64,000 nucleotides of DNA from Atrichornis clamosus. Its lineage: Eukaryota > Chordata > Aves > Passeriformes > Menuridae. Positions 1-11,400 of the stretch are shown here, in pieces (the first letter of the stretch is position 1; the number at the start of each line of letters is the position of its first letter). The stretch lies in the NCBI GenBank assembly GCA_013400975.1, contig WBMZ01014157.1, forward strand, positions 116,339 to 180,338. Reading direction: 5' to 3'. Under the pieces are notes generated by a model that saw nothing but the letters and a program-made list of their open reading frames with translations, did no database searches and was not told the DNA's origin. The translations under genes were made by a program, and so were the position numbers.

Positions 1-57
1 AAATCGCTTGCTTGTTGAAAATGTTCCTTTAATAGGTTATCACAGTCTGTTCAGCAC

Positions 58-63
58 AATAAA
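58..63 (+). terminator. HMGA2: Proximal AATAAA in the HMGA2 3' UTR end
   Basis: Canonical AATAAA hexamer inside the conserved HMGA2 tail. The human gene has the same hexamer in the same context, so it may be an alternative polyadenylation signal used before the one at 132-137. Confidence 0.6.
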
Positions 64-131
64 CATAATAGCCTCTGTGATCCCCATGTTGTTCGATTCC
101 TAGACTTTTGTCACAGTTCCATAAAATGGGT

Positions 132-137
132 AATAAA
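132..137 (+). terminator. HMGA2: Distal AATAAA, probable main HMGA2 polyadenylation signal
   Basis: Canonical AATAAA followed by GTTTGG and then a T/G-containing stretch (around 158-195, with a T-run) that could serve as the downstream element. The remembered human transcript ends about 20 bases after the equivalent hexamer, which puts cleavage near 152-160. Confidence 0.8.
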
Positions 138-157
138 GTTTGGTCACAATGACCAAA

Positions 158-730
158 TTTGTAAAATCTTTGTATGCAAGTAGTCTTTTTTTTGTCCCAA
201 GACCATAGGCATGTGCCTGAGAAGAAGTGCATTTGCTGTTAGGGGCCCCAGGGGTGGGCCCTTAGCAGAACAACACATCTTAGGAGGCTCCCCAAAAGGT
301 GACACCCCCATTGCTGGCCTGGGACTCGCTGTGCCTAGCTAGGGCTAAACTGTGCACTTGGGGAGCAGCAGTCCTACCCATCAGACAGGGAACACCATAG
401 CACTGGCCGGGCTGATACAGGTTTTGTTGCCTGGGCTCAGATCTGCCTCTCAGGTGTCCACCAGTATGATGATCTCTTTTTAGGCAAGATTGCTCTTTGC
501 ATCCAAATTCATGGAGTTTCCATTAAGCAGCCATTAGGTTAGAAAGAGTAGGTACTCAGAGCAGCAGACACAAGGGTGTGGCTGGGTACCATCTGGGGCA
601 CAAGTTGAAGAGCTCAGGAAACACATTAAAACTCAGGTTGTCACAGGTGAGTTGGGCAGGATTCTTCTGACTTCTCCTCTTCCTTGCTCTTACATGGTCT
701 CTTGGCCTGTTACAGTGAGATTTAAAGTCG
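158..730. other. Intergenic, nothing recognised
   Basis: Unique-looking sequence just past the HMGA2 cleavage site. There is a moderately GC-rich patch at about 240-440. No ORF worth calling, no RNA gene and no recognised repeat. Confidence 0.6.
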
Positions 731-1290
731 TAGAATCACAGAATATCCTTACTTGGAAAGGACCTACTAGGATCATTGAGTCCAACTCCTGGCCCTGCAC
801 AGAACAGCCCCAAGAGTCACACCCTGTGCCTGAGAGCATTGTCCACATGCTTCTTGAATTCTGTCAGGCTTGGTGCTGTGACCGCTTCCCTGGGGAGCCT
901 GTTCAAGTGTTCAACCACCCTCTGGGTGAAAAACCTTTTCCTGATACCCAACCTCAACCTCCCCTGACTCAGTTTCATGCAATTTCCTTGAGTCCTGTCC
1001 CTGGTCATGAGAGTGAAGAAGTCTGTACTTGCCCCTCTGTTTCCCCTTGTGAGGGAGTTGTAACTGCAATGAGGTCTTCCCTCAGTCTCCTCTGCTCCAG
1101 GCTGAAGAAGCCAGGTGACCTCAGCCACTCCTCATACGGCTTCCCCTCAACGCCCTTCATCATCTTTGTAGCCCTCCTTTGGACACTCCCTAATAGCTTT
1201 ATACCTTTTTCATATTGTGCTGCCCAAAAATGCACACAGGACTTGAGATGAGGCCGTACAAGTGCAGAGCAGGGCAGGACAATCCGTCTC
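731..1290 (-). mobile_element. CR1 LINE fragment, 5'-truncated
   Basis: Read on the - strand, this ends (at 731) with the CR1 3' terminus: a block matching 'tccaactcctggccctgc ... ggacctactaggatcattgag' in complement, followed by the GATTCTA-type tail, which here appears on + as TAGAATCACAGAATATCC. Further in are CR1 3'-region landmarks in complement, such as the 'acaggctcccc' and 'ttcttcactctcatga' equivalents and the 'gaggcctcatctcaagt' segment near 1240-1255. Open frames on the - strand (817-1128 and 1005-1235) carry pieces resembling the CR1 sequence just upstream of its 3' UTR, such as FFTQRVVEHLNRLPREAV. The substitution load suggests an old copy. It is truncated at its 5' end, as nearly all avian CR1 copies are. 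Confidence 0.85.
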
Positions 1291-1292
1291 TC

Positions 1293-2366
1293 ATCCAGTT
1301 AAGTCTGTGGTGCATGTCCATTGATTCATATTGGCAGCTATTCCTCTCTCACCTAAGGGGATTGTGCTGTTATTGTTTCCTGAGATGTGTAGGTTTACAC
1401 ATTCCTTGTGTTCACTCATTTGCAAACTCTCCATCTAATCGCTGTTGGCCAAGTAATGTCTGTTTTCCCAAGGGCTTCATGACGTTCCCTTTGGCCTCAG
1501 TTACTTGTAAAACAACCAAAATATGATCACAAAAAAAGCATTAAGCCACAACATCCATTCAGTCCTGAGTCAGATGTGAGTAATTGCATTCATCACATTT
1601 TATGTCCTCTTCTGCTTTGTCACCCCTGCTTGGTGGTATTAGAAGATCATTCCAATTTTCAGTCTTCCTGGTGGTCTTCTTCCCTATGGTTGCCATCACT
1701 TGGCTCTTCCTGTTGTTTTATGTGATGGTCCAGCTGTAACCCACCCACCTGGTGGATCAGCCGAGTGGCTGAACTTCTACTCTGTGCTTAACTCCCCTCT
1801 ACTTAGTCATTCCTCCAGCTTGCTTCACTCCTACTTCCCTTCTCAGGGCATCTCCCGATAAACTTCTGCATGGTTTATTCCACAGTGAGACTGTTTATAG
1901 GTATGAAACTAATCAGCTTCTGCAGGATTGAGGCCTGCATCTGTCTAATGGCCAAGAATGCTTTATCCAAGATGCCTGTGGCAAGTCATACTAAGTTTCT
2001 GCTTTTGCTTTGCACTCCCATTGCATCTCATCCACACAAAGATGGGGAGAAATTACTGAAAGCTGGCACTGCCAGTGCCTTGCACAGCTATTTAATTGTC
2101 CATAGCTCTTTTCAAAACCAAACCATCTGGTCTGGTCATCATTAGAAACAGGATCCACAGAAATGGCAACAACGTGTTCCCTCAATCACACAAGAGGAGT
2201 CAGATCTGTCATGCCTCACACTTCACCTGAAGCCTGAATGAAGAGATGTTTTTCACCCCAGCACCTCTGCATACATGGATGTAGAATTTTGCCTCTCAAT
2301 TTTTCCTTTTATAATGTCCCACCATCTTCCTGATCACATTAATTTTTAAATATACAAAAGTACTGA
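1293..2366. other. Intergenic, nothing recognised
   Basis: No supported gene or repeat. Two short overlapping frames of fewer than 100 codons on opposite strands (1870-2185) look like chance ORFs. Confidence 0.55.
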
Positions 2367-2371
2367 AGCAT

Positions 2372-2803
2372 TGTCGTGGTTTAGGAACGGCAGTCCCGTT
2401 CCCCTCCCTCAGCCCCCTCCGGTGAGAGAGACAAAAGGCAGAGATTATGACCCGAGATAAGAATAATTTAGTGGAAACAGCAATAAGATAAGAAATCCAA
2501 CAATAACAGAAACAATAACAGTGTACAAAAGAAAGGATGTTTTACACTAAATTGCTCTCCTACCAACCTAATGCAGTGCGACCCTGTGACAATGAGCAAA
2601 ATGGCAGCCAGTCCCACTATGCACCTACTTTTACCTCAACTGCAAACACCTTCTTCTCAGAAGTGACAATCCCTTACTTCCACCCACCAGTGATGGTGTA
2701 TGTGGTATAGAAGGACAACTTAGACACACCCACACAGCTCCAGGCTCTGCATCATGGTGGTTACTGAGGAAAATTAACCCTGTCCTTGGCCGAAAGCAAG
2801 ACA
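2372..2803 (+). mobile_element. Solo LTR, ERVL-like endogenous retrovirus (432 bp)
   Basis: The element starts TGTCGTGGTTTA and ends AAGCAAGACA, so it has TG...CA termini. The last ~35 bases (GAGGAAAATTAACCCTG then GGCCGAAAGCAAGACA) parallel the end of the second LTR at 7750-8338, and the start and the GAGATAAGAATAATTTAGT segment also match that family. It is flanked by a perfect 5-bp target-site duplication, AGCAT at 2367-2371 and at 2804-2808. A 5-bp duplication is usual for ERVL-type integrations in birds. No internal viral sequence (gag, pol or env) is present, so it is a solo LTR left by recombination between the two LTRs of a provirus. The orientation is set by the TGTCGTGGTTTA end. Confidence 0.88.
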
Positions 2804-2885
2804 AGCATGTAGTCTTTGGTACAAACAAAGGTCCAATTGCTTTATGCCTACTTTATTCAGAAATACTACCAGGTGAAGCTTTATT

Positions 2886-3044
2886 GAACAGGTTGTTCAG
2901 AGAAGCTGTGGATACTGTCCAAGGCTAGATGGGTCTTGGAGCAACCTGGCGTAGAGGGAGGTGTGCCTGCCCATGGCAGGGGGCTTGGAATTAGATGATC
3001 TTTAAGGTCCTTTCCAACCCAAACCATTCTATGATTTTGTGATT
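2886..3044 (+). mobile_element. CR1 LINE 3' end fragment
   Basis: Begins with a GAACAGGTTGTTCAGAGAAG block, the CR1 'ggaacaggctgcccagagag' landmark. It continues through GAGCAACCTG and GCCCATGGCAGGGGGCTTGG, and finishes with TTTAAGGTCCTTTCCAACCC and the ATTCTATGATTTTGTGA tail. Compared with typical CR1 it has an internal deletion in the 'ccctggaagtattcaagg' part. It lies 83 bp after the solo LTR and in tandem with the next CR1 piece. Confidence 0.92.
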
Positions 3045-3117
3045 TATTACATTTACTCGCTCCATGAAATGAATGTGTGCCACTGTGTGTTAAATACATT
3101 GAACAATACAGCCATAG

Positions 3118-3252
3118 AAACATTGAAGGTCAGATTGGATGGAGCTCTGAACAACCTGATGGAGTTGAAGATGTCCCTGCTCATTGCAGGAGGTTGGACT
3201 TTTAAAGGTCCCTTCCAACCCAAACTGTTCGCTGATTCTATGATTCTATGAT
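3118..3252 (+). mobile_element. CR1 LINE 3' end fragment
   Basis: A second, independent CR1 3' terminus in the same orientation. It carries the GGTCAGATTGGATGGAGCTC landmark, a ACAACCTGATGGAG equivalent, GTCCCTGCTCATTGCAGGAG, CCTTCCAACCCAAACTG, and a tail with repeated GATTCTAT units (GATTCTATGATTCTATGATC). The repeated 8-bp tail is diagnostic for CR1. Confidence 0.92.
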
Positions 3253-6200
3253 CCTTGCGGTCTGGACACTTCACAGCCAGCACAGTCAACGTAGGTTAAT
3301 GCTCTTCCTGCTTGGCTCCAGGATCCACGGGCTGTGTGGCATGCTAGGAGACACTAGTGACAGGGAAACCTCGATCCTCTTGCCACCCCACCTCACTCAC
3401 AGGCACGCAAGGAGTGCAGCCATCCTGTGCCTGCACCCCACCTTGCTTCTGGACATCCCTGGCATGCAGGTCCTGCTCTAGCCAAGTGGCTGCTCCAACC
3501 ATCCTCATGTCCTTCAGTCAGAATGCTGAGCTCTGCTGCTGCTCCCCCTCTCTGGGCTGATTCACTAATTAAGCACCGCTAAAAACATTAGCATTGTCAC
3601 ATAAAGGAGGAGCTTTGCATTGTTAATAATGGCTAGAGTAAAACTGCAGTTGAAATCCAAACATATGCTACATTAAGCCATGCTATTAAAATAATCAGTG
3701 AAAGAAAATAACAGATGAAAGCTGGGTGGATCTGAAAAATCAATAGCAGGCAGAAACATTAATTTGCCAGAGAGGAAACTTAGCAAAGACAGAAGTCCCA
3801 TCAAAAAACAAGATTACATTACATTATATGTGAATATCAGCTACAAAATAGTATGTGGGACCACCAAAGATCATGATTTTAATTGAAGGGGTTTTTAATT
3901 CAGAATATCTATTAAATATATATAGTCCCTTAAGGCATTTTGTTCTTAGTTCAGGGAGGAGGAAGAAAAATAAGCACATTTTTACTGTACTGGAATACAT
4001 TTGCTATAAAACCATAGTTTTAGCACTATCACATAATAAAAAGTAAAATTTAAACCAACATTTGAAAACAAATCAGCTCAGCAGATGCACAGAAGGAGTT
4101 ACTTTGGTCCTGCATAACTGCACAGTATTGTCCTTGAAGCTACATCATAGTCTAAGGGCTTTTATGAGGCCTGATATGCTCAAAAGGTGTTAACAGGGAA
4201 TTCCTGCTCCTAGACTTCACTTGGGGCCAAGACAAATTAATGTCTATCAAGGGCACCATTAATAAGATTATTTTTGCCAAAGATTCATGATGTGCACAGT
4301 TTGAGATGGTTTAGATTTGGCATTTTTATCTCAACAGACAATAAAGTCAAAGAGATCCAAGACCTGGGGAATGTCATCCACTGGCCCCCCATGATCCAGA
4401 CTTTTGGAGTCCCCACATATGGCTGTTGTGTTAGGAGCAACACCCTTGAGATCCCACTCACTTTCCAGTTAAGGTCCCCACAGGTCTCAGAGGTACCATC
4501 GACTGGTCAATTAGTTACCCTACATCTTTGCAGAGAGGAAGGGGTCTTGCCCTAAACAAAGCTGTGTGTGGAAAAACTCATGATATAGAACTTTTGTTGG
4601 AGGTGGCCATTACAAAAACCCCACTGTCACCTTTGCAAGCAGTTTACAATCATGAATGATTGTAACAACAATGAACAACAATGAATCTCTGTTTGGTTTT
4701 GGGTATGTGTAACTATACAGCAGGACCGTAACTGCGTCTATATCTTTGTAACGTTAAAAAATAAAAAGAAATTTTTCAAAGCCTACTGGTGATTCTCCAT
4801 CACTTATGTCCCTGGTACACTCAACAAAGTGTTACATTGTATTTAAAACAACAACACAGCAATTACACAGCACAGGGTAGGAGACCAGAAAGAATGTCAG
4901 AAACTTTGTATTATCCAGACCAATAAGGACATTTTTTTCATAAGTAAGTTTCAATGCATCATTATTCAGAGATTAGGGGAAAAAGTTACAGTTTCTGATT
5001 AAAATCTTCAGAATGAAATTGCTTCATCAGCACTTAATTATCTGTGCTGGGAATGGAAGCTGGCTTCCCTCTGTTCAGAACTGGACACAAAACACTTTGG
5101 TTTTGTTATGTGTGTCTGCATGTTTTACATGAAAACAGTCCCCATTTCTCTTAACCAATACTCACAGTTAAATAGTATAGCTCCTGATTTCAATAGGAAA
5201 TAGGTTTAAAAAAGGAAAATAGGAGGATTTCATTTCCTGTGGAACACAGGAAGCATTCATAATCTTCAACAGCTTCAAGGCTATTTCCATTATTTTTGGT
5301 AAGTAACCTTGACCTGGAAAGGATGACCTCTTCTGTTGCCTTTTCCTCGTGAGGGCTTGACTTAGATCAGCTTGTAGTGCGCAGATTTACCTTCGCACTT
5401 CTCTGAACTCTACATTATGGGGAATCTCAACGTCTTAAATAAACTCTAAGGACATGCAGCCCTGAAAGTAACTTGTCATGGATCAGTAATGGCTTTTCTG
5501 CTAACACCACAAATCATGAGACTAAATAGGCACAGTTTGGGGTGCACACAAATGACAGAGGCAAGGAAGAAAACAGTGATGGGGAGGTGGGTGAAATCTT
5601 ACTGGAGTTGCTTATGGCAATGAGTGTTAGGCATAATCGATCTATTTCATGGAAGTGAAGACCAGCTAAAGTTGGTCTGATCCATACACAAAAACAAGAG
5701 GAAGACATTTTATTGTTATTATAGCAAATTATATGCTTTAAAAAAAAAAAAGCAAGAGGAAAACAGAAGTGGAGAAAAGAGAGACAGAGTGGGGCAAATA
5801 GCACTGGGCCAGAGGAATGCTTAACAGGAGTGCTTTTGGCCCAAGTGCTGACTACAAAGACTAAACCCCTGAGCACAGAAGCTGCATATGGCTCTGTTCC
5901 TGCTCTGCTAAGGAGACCAGACCCAATGCATTCCTTATGAAGAGGCAGGCTTAAGACAAGAAAGACCCAATTCAATTTGTCTTTATAAGTGGAAACTACA
6001 TCCAGGACTCTGAATTTTGGCTATTTGCTTGGATATGGAAAAGTATTTCTAAACAGTCAAATGCAGAGCAGAGCAGAGGGCATCCCAAAGAGTATTAGCA
6101 GGTTGGAATCGCTGCCCCTGCTCACATCAACTGTTTTGAGATGGAAAGCTGCTGATATTGAGATATTTACACATCTTGCTTTCTTTTATTATAGAAATTC

Positions 6201-7744
6201 AGAGGCTAACACACAGCTCTCAGTAAACTTAACATTCTGGTTTTTGCTTAAGTATAGCTGTGTACTCTAGAAAATTAAAAATGAGGTAACAGATCAATGA
6301 ACCACTCAGAAGTAACCACTCCTTGTCTGCCCACATTATTACAGGTAGCACACCAGTGACATTATACTCCACAACAGAGTTTCTTTGAAATACCCTTACT
6401 GGTAAGAACAGGACTTCTACTGAAGTGCCTTTGAAAGCTCACAGGCATGATACAGTCTAGGAACCTCACTTTAGATGATGCCCATCATCCTGTTCCAACA
6501 ACCTGAGGGACTTAGCAGGGTCTGGTCCTGAATTCGTCCTCACTTTAGTTCCCTCCCTAAGGCTACTGTACAGAATGTGGAATGTTAAATTGGTTTATGT
6601 GAGGTTTCCCTTTCACCCGTTGTTGTGGGTTCCAGTAAAACTATCCAGTGGAGACTAAGCAGAGAAAAGCCAACTTTCATCTGAGAGCTTCTTCTTTTTG
6701 TAACTCAAAGCACCTGCACCAGCCCCACTGTTTTACAATGGGTGCTGGAGATGTACAGATGTGATTTTACACAGCTGGGAAGGTGATGCATAGGGATGTA
6801 AGGCTACAGTCTCTTTAGGTGAGTGTCTTTTTCTGTTTCTCAGTGACAAAAGTCCAAAGGCTTCCCTGCTCCAAGGGGACTGAGTCCCTCAGTGACAGGA
6901 CCCTGCAATAATGTCAGCAGTGCAACCCCTTGGGATAACCTGTTCTCCCCCACCAAGTGCACAAGAGCAGGTCAAGACACTTTAGAGAGCATCAGTCAAA
7001 TGAGTGGGTGCCCTCATTGTCTATGGAGGTGAAAGGGACAGTACTAAAGCAGCCACACCACATTTTCAATTGAGACAAATGCCCATAAGTTAGGGAGGGC
7101 TGACTTCTGGAAGCAGTGGGATAGTAGTAAATAAAAAAGTAAAGTGTTTGGTGTTGATGAAAAGTTGGTATGTTTTCCTTCAGTTAAAGGTCAAAAGAGT
7201 AGCCAAATTAAACAGGTTTTCTGCATTTAGACAGAGATCTGTGTCACCAAGCTTTAGTCATTTAAAACTTAGATGTCTCATCTAAGGTTTTCATCAGCCA
7301 GAGAGCAATTCATTCCTTCCTAAAATATGTGTCCAAGCTGGGTGGGATGAATCACTCATCCCTTCCTACTGACTGTTCAGGAAGCTGAGATGGTGATGTT
7401 AACTTAGCTCAAATAAAAGTGAGTATGGGTCGTTTCCAATTACATTGCTGAGCTGAGCGCTTCTACTCATGAGCAATTACTCTAACCCTTGCACTCCTCT
7501 TCCAGATGTGTCTCCAAAGGCAGATAAGTCAGTTGTCTTCATCACATGCACAGTGTAGGTGCATAAAATCCAGAAGGAGATACAGGCTTTGTGTCCCAGT
7601 TTCACAGAAACAGTTAAGTGCAGACTGGGAGAGGGACAGGGTCAGTATAGACAGTCATCTCCCCTCTGAGCCAGCACAACCCATTGCCTGGAGCAGGTTG
7701 ACGTTCTGATACCTGTCCCTTGAATGCTACTCATCAAAGACTAG
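3253..7744. other. Intergenic, AT-rich, no supported gene
   Basis: No recognised coding sequence. The stretch 3565-3665 is AT-rich with homeodomain-like (ACTAATTAAG) and SOX-like (CATTGTCAC, CATTGTTAAT) words and reads like a conserved non-coding element, but this is unproven. Around 4650-4690 there is a small inverted repeat (AATCATGAATGATTGT) beside a repeated CAATGAACAACAATGAA. The 153-codon - strand frame at 5514-5975 has low-complexity content, resembles no family I know, and is not called. Confidence 0.5.
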
Positions 7745-7749
7745 GATAA

Positions 7750-8338
7750 TGTTGTAGTATAACCCCAGCTGGCAACTAAGCCGCACATGACTCACTCTTC
7801 CCCAGTGAAATGAGGGAGACAATCAGAAGAGTAAAAGTGAGAAAATTCATGCATTGAGATAAAGACAGTTTAACAGGTAAAGCAAAAGCTGCGTGTGAAA
7901 GTGAAGCAAAACAAGGAATTCATTCACCGCATCCCGTGGACAGGCAGGTATTCAGCCATCTCCAGGAAAACAGGGCTCCATCACACACGGTGGTGACTTG
8001 GGAAACCAAATGACCTCATTCCAAATGTGTGTCCCACTTTCTTCCTCTTCCTCCAGATTTTATATACTAAGCATGATGTCATATGGTACGGAATATCCCT
8101 TTGGTCAGTTGTGGTCAGCTGTCCCAGCTGTGTCCCCTCCCAGCTTCTTGCATATCCCTAGCCCATGCTCTGGTGCAGCAGTACAAGAAGCAGAGAAGGC
8201 ACTGATGCTGTGCAAGCACTGCTCTGCAATAACAGTTTTGTATTTTGTTTTAGCCACCATTTTCAGCACAAATCCAAAGCTTATTCCCATACAGCTACTA
8301 CGTAGAAAATTAACTCCACCCCAGCCAAAACTAGCACA
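7750..8338 (+). mobile_element. Solo LTR, ERVL-like endogenous retrovirus (589 bp)
   Basis: A complete LTR of a well-known bird family. It starts TGTTGTAGTATAACCCCAGC, where most copies read TGTCGTGGTTTAACCCCAGC, then GGCAACTAAGC. It contains GAGATAAAGACAGTTTAA, AAGGAATTCATTCACCGC, CAGCCATCTCCAGGAAA, GATGTCATATGGTACGGAAT and CCCTTTGGTCAGTTG, and ends AACTAGCACA. The flanks GATAA (7745-7749) and GGTAA (8339-8343) form a 5-bp target duplication with one mismatch, so it is older than or more mutated than the copy at 2372. No internal viral region is present. CpG-type decay relative to the family pattern (TGTCGTGG to TGTTGTAG) is visible. The ORF at 7998-8396 lies in this LTR and is not a gene. 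Confidence 0.93.
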
Positions 8339-8430
8339 GGTAATTTCAAACTCAAATCTTAGAGGTATTTATTCCATCTACCAGTTATTCCTCTGATGCC
8401 CCTAGTACATTAGGAACACTATGGTCATAC

Positions 8431-8497
8431 GTGTTTGGAGACTGGACAAGATGACCTTTAAAGGTCCTTCCAACCCAAACCATTCCATGATTCTATG
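8431..8497 (+). mobile_element. CR1 LINE 3' tip (67 bp)
   Basis: A very short CR1 3' end: GTTTGGAGACTGGACAAGAT, then CTTTAAAGGTCCTTCCAACC and CATTCCATGATTCTATG. Only the terminal 3' UTR is present, which reflects extreme 5' truncation on insertion. It sits 92 bp past the solo LTR. Confidence 0.88.
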
Positions 8498-11400
8498 CTT
8501 TGAAGTCCCTCTATACAATGTTGTCACATACCTGCAAAGAGATGTTATTTTCTTATATGGTCAGTTCAAACCTCAAACAACCATAAGTATACATCTAAAA
8601 CATGGAAATAAAAGGCAAAAATATAGAGTAATGTTGTCACTATGATTTCTTATCATTGTGTATTTGCTTATGATTTGTCCAGCCCTTGGTACGGCATTTA
8701 AAAAGTGGGGGGAACAGCATTAGTGGTCACAACAGACAGTGGGGCTGGTGCAAAGTTTGCAGTCTCACCCAAAGGATGGATGAGCCAGGTGAACTGCACC
8801 AGCTGAGCAGACAGTGGGAAGAGTCGGTGAGGTGCACAGCGGCAGCAGCAGTGACTACAGTAAGTGCCCGGACCAAACACTCGAAGGAGCTAGGCAGGGG
8901 GTTTTAAATTTCTGGTGGAAAACAACCATCTAAGCTGCGACTTGCTGCTTTGTGAGTGCACTTATGTTACAGACAGCAAGGACAAATACTTCAAGTAAGA
9001 TCTAGCAACTTCTTGGAAAGTTCATCACCACTGCTCTTTCTGATTTGACGCAGAGGTCGGGATCAGGGCATGGGAGACTGCCAGCCCAAACCTGATCAGA
9101 TTCCCTCACCTGTAGATTATATTAAAATTAAACATATCAAAACAAACCAAACACTTCCTGAAATTCAGAGGGGTTCATTAAGGCCAATGTTCATTTCAGG
9201 CTGCACTGCTGTCAGGCTCAGTCCTACTTGCACTGACTGCTGGTGCTGGGTTGAGTTTGAGTGAAAGCTACACAGTTGAGCCTTTGAATAAAGTCTAAAC
9301 CATCATCTATGCAAGCCTGTAAACAAGACCATAAAAACAGGCTTTTGAATTATCATTGTTCAGAACCGATATCATAAGAATAAAACAACATCAGAAAACA
9401 GTAAAAATATGATGTACCTTTTTCTCTGTAAATCCTGTTTGGCAGCTTCCCAGGTGATGTGAGTATTTTTAGCTCTGGGAAATCAATGAAATCACTCTGC
9501 CTGAAGCCACTGAAGAAGTCAGCCTATCAAACTCTGGCTGAAACACCTTCAGAACCTCCTTGTCTGAAAGGAGAAAAGGGAAGATGCACAGGAGCTGCAG
9601 AGGTAATATCTAACCACACTTCCTTGGAGCTTGGAGCCGGTGCTGTAAAGGTCCATCCAAACACCTAGATTAGACTTCAATGAGATCCAGCTAGAAGGCA
9701 AAGATATATTCTCATTACACGAGGATAAAGGAGGAATGACTGCAAAACCCACACATACTCATTTGAGAGTGATATGTATGTGAAAAGTTTCAGGCCTTCT
9801 GTGATTCTTTTTTTTTCATTCATTTCATTCACACACTCATGCAGCCTTAGATATCTCATGGGCTGTGGTCAAAACCCATGAAACATATGTTCTGCCTTCA
9901 AGCATTTTTTGGAGTCAGAGCCTGAACTCGGCAGTATGCTCCACACTGAGTGTTACTATGTGAAACAGTGCTTACTTCCCCACATGGAATTAATTTCAAT
10001 AGATGCTATCAATTCTGTAAGAATCAAAAGCCTCATCTTCTCTCCATTGGATGGTCTAGGTCAAGAGGTGGATGTCCACAAAAGAAATAAACCACAGACA
10101 CGGGGTACCCCCCTTGAAAACCCATTGTAAACCTTCCTCACCCATACACTGTATCCCAAAACCTGGGGCAAACACAGGGACAGCACTGAACACCGCGGCT
10201 ACAGCCCATCCCTGTGGCGCTCCCAAAACTGTACATGCCCCCTTCTCCTCTCCATCCTGATGATAATGGTGATCCCAGAGCTGGGGTGCTGTCATGGAGG
10301 TGACCGAGCTAAGCACCCCACCCAAAGGCAGACCGGGGAGGAGGTCCTGGCTGAAGAGGCAGCCACAGAATCAGCGCAGCCATGCTCTCACCTGCAGCAC
10401 TTTGCTGAATCATAACTTCACAGTCCTGCAAGATCACAAGAAAAAGCACATATGGGAAAGAAAAGAAAAATATGAACAGGAACACTAAAAGTAATATCTA
10501 ACAACCAGCTATCAATTTCCAAATATTTTTCTTCTATTAATTTTAAGGGCGAAGTCATTTGGTGGTAAATGGGGAATAAACTAAAACCATCTGCACCCTA
10601 CTAGGCAGCTGTCAGAAAGCCAAGCAAGCTCTTTGGGTATATAGGCCTGATGTTTAAATACACTGAAACTATTCCAGCAGTGTCAAGCACAAACTGATGA
10701 GAGCCCTTTCCAAGAGCAGTGTGCAAGAGGCCGATTCCACTGTTACGGGAATATTGCTGAGATTAGAAAGGTGCATTACAGACCACACTAAAATGATACA
10801 GTTTTTCAAGAAATTGTGTTGAGAGATTACTTATATGGCACCCATCTATTTTAGAATAAAAGGAAACCAGGAGGGCAGAGAAGAGATCTGATGTATTGGT
10901 AGGATAAGATGCCTAACACAGTATGCAATTTAAACACCAGAGAGCTGGACTTGAGCTGAAAAGGAGGGGAGCAGCCTATAAACATAATTTAAGAAGAGTG
11001 TCTTAATCCAAGAAGTAGCTAGCAGATAACCTGATGGCTAACTTTGGCAGTTTGATCTAAGCAGTGAACACCAGTAGTCCTGGAGGAGGGAAAGGCTTTT
11101 TGAAAAAAGGAATAAACTTAAGAGTATGTCCCATCGACTAGATTTTGAGATAAGATTAATGAAAAATCGGTTGATTTGTTCTTCCTGAGTTTAAAAGTGC
11201 AGATCTCCATGGATCATAAAGTCCTGCCTGGCTGCTAATGTTTTTGTGTTAAAAAAACACAACTTCTCTTTGGGACATTGGGATAGTGCAACAGTATTTT
11301 TCCAGGGCAAATCTAAACTGTATTTTATTCATTTTATAGGATAGGTGTTATCTGGGGAGGAGGCAGAAGGATCAGCATTTTTGCTGTAAAGTACTGAAAA

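Larger units (their letters stand above)
1..157 (+). other. HMGA2: HMGA2 3' UTR, distal end (partial, runs in from the left)
   Basis: This is the extreme 3' end of the HMGA2 mRNA. HMGA2 is an AT-hook architectural chromatin protein of embryonic and stem cells, and its long 3' UTR is a classic let-7 target. No coding sequence is in the window. The identification rests on near base-for-base agreement with the end of the human HMGA2 3' UTR as I remember it: an opening AATCGCTTGCTTGTTGAAAA, then a CACAATAAACATAA block, GCCTCTGTGATCCCCATG, and a closing GTAATAAAGTTTGGTC. These occur in the same order and spacing. The + orientation agrees with the known gene order, HMGA2 converging on LLPH. The cleavage site is inferred to lie about 15-25 bases after the second AATAAA, so the end coordinate is approximate. 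The let-7 sites and coding exons must lie to the left of the window. Confidence 0.92.

Noticed and set aside
652..1251. 199-codon + strand ORF and - strand ORFs at 817-1235
   Set aside because: They overlie a - strand CR1 fragment. The - frames are remnants of the element and the + frame is antisense to it, so none is a host gene.
5514..5975. 153-codon - strand ORF
   Set aside because: Contains poly-Phe/Leu and Asn repeats derived from A/T runs; no domain, no promoter or splice support.
7998..8396. 132-codon + strand ORF
   Set aside because: Starts inside the solo LTR 7750-8338 and runs just past it; LTRs of this family do not encode a protein there.
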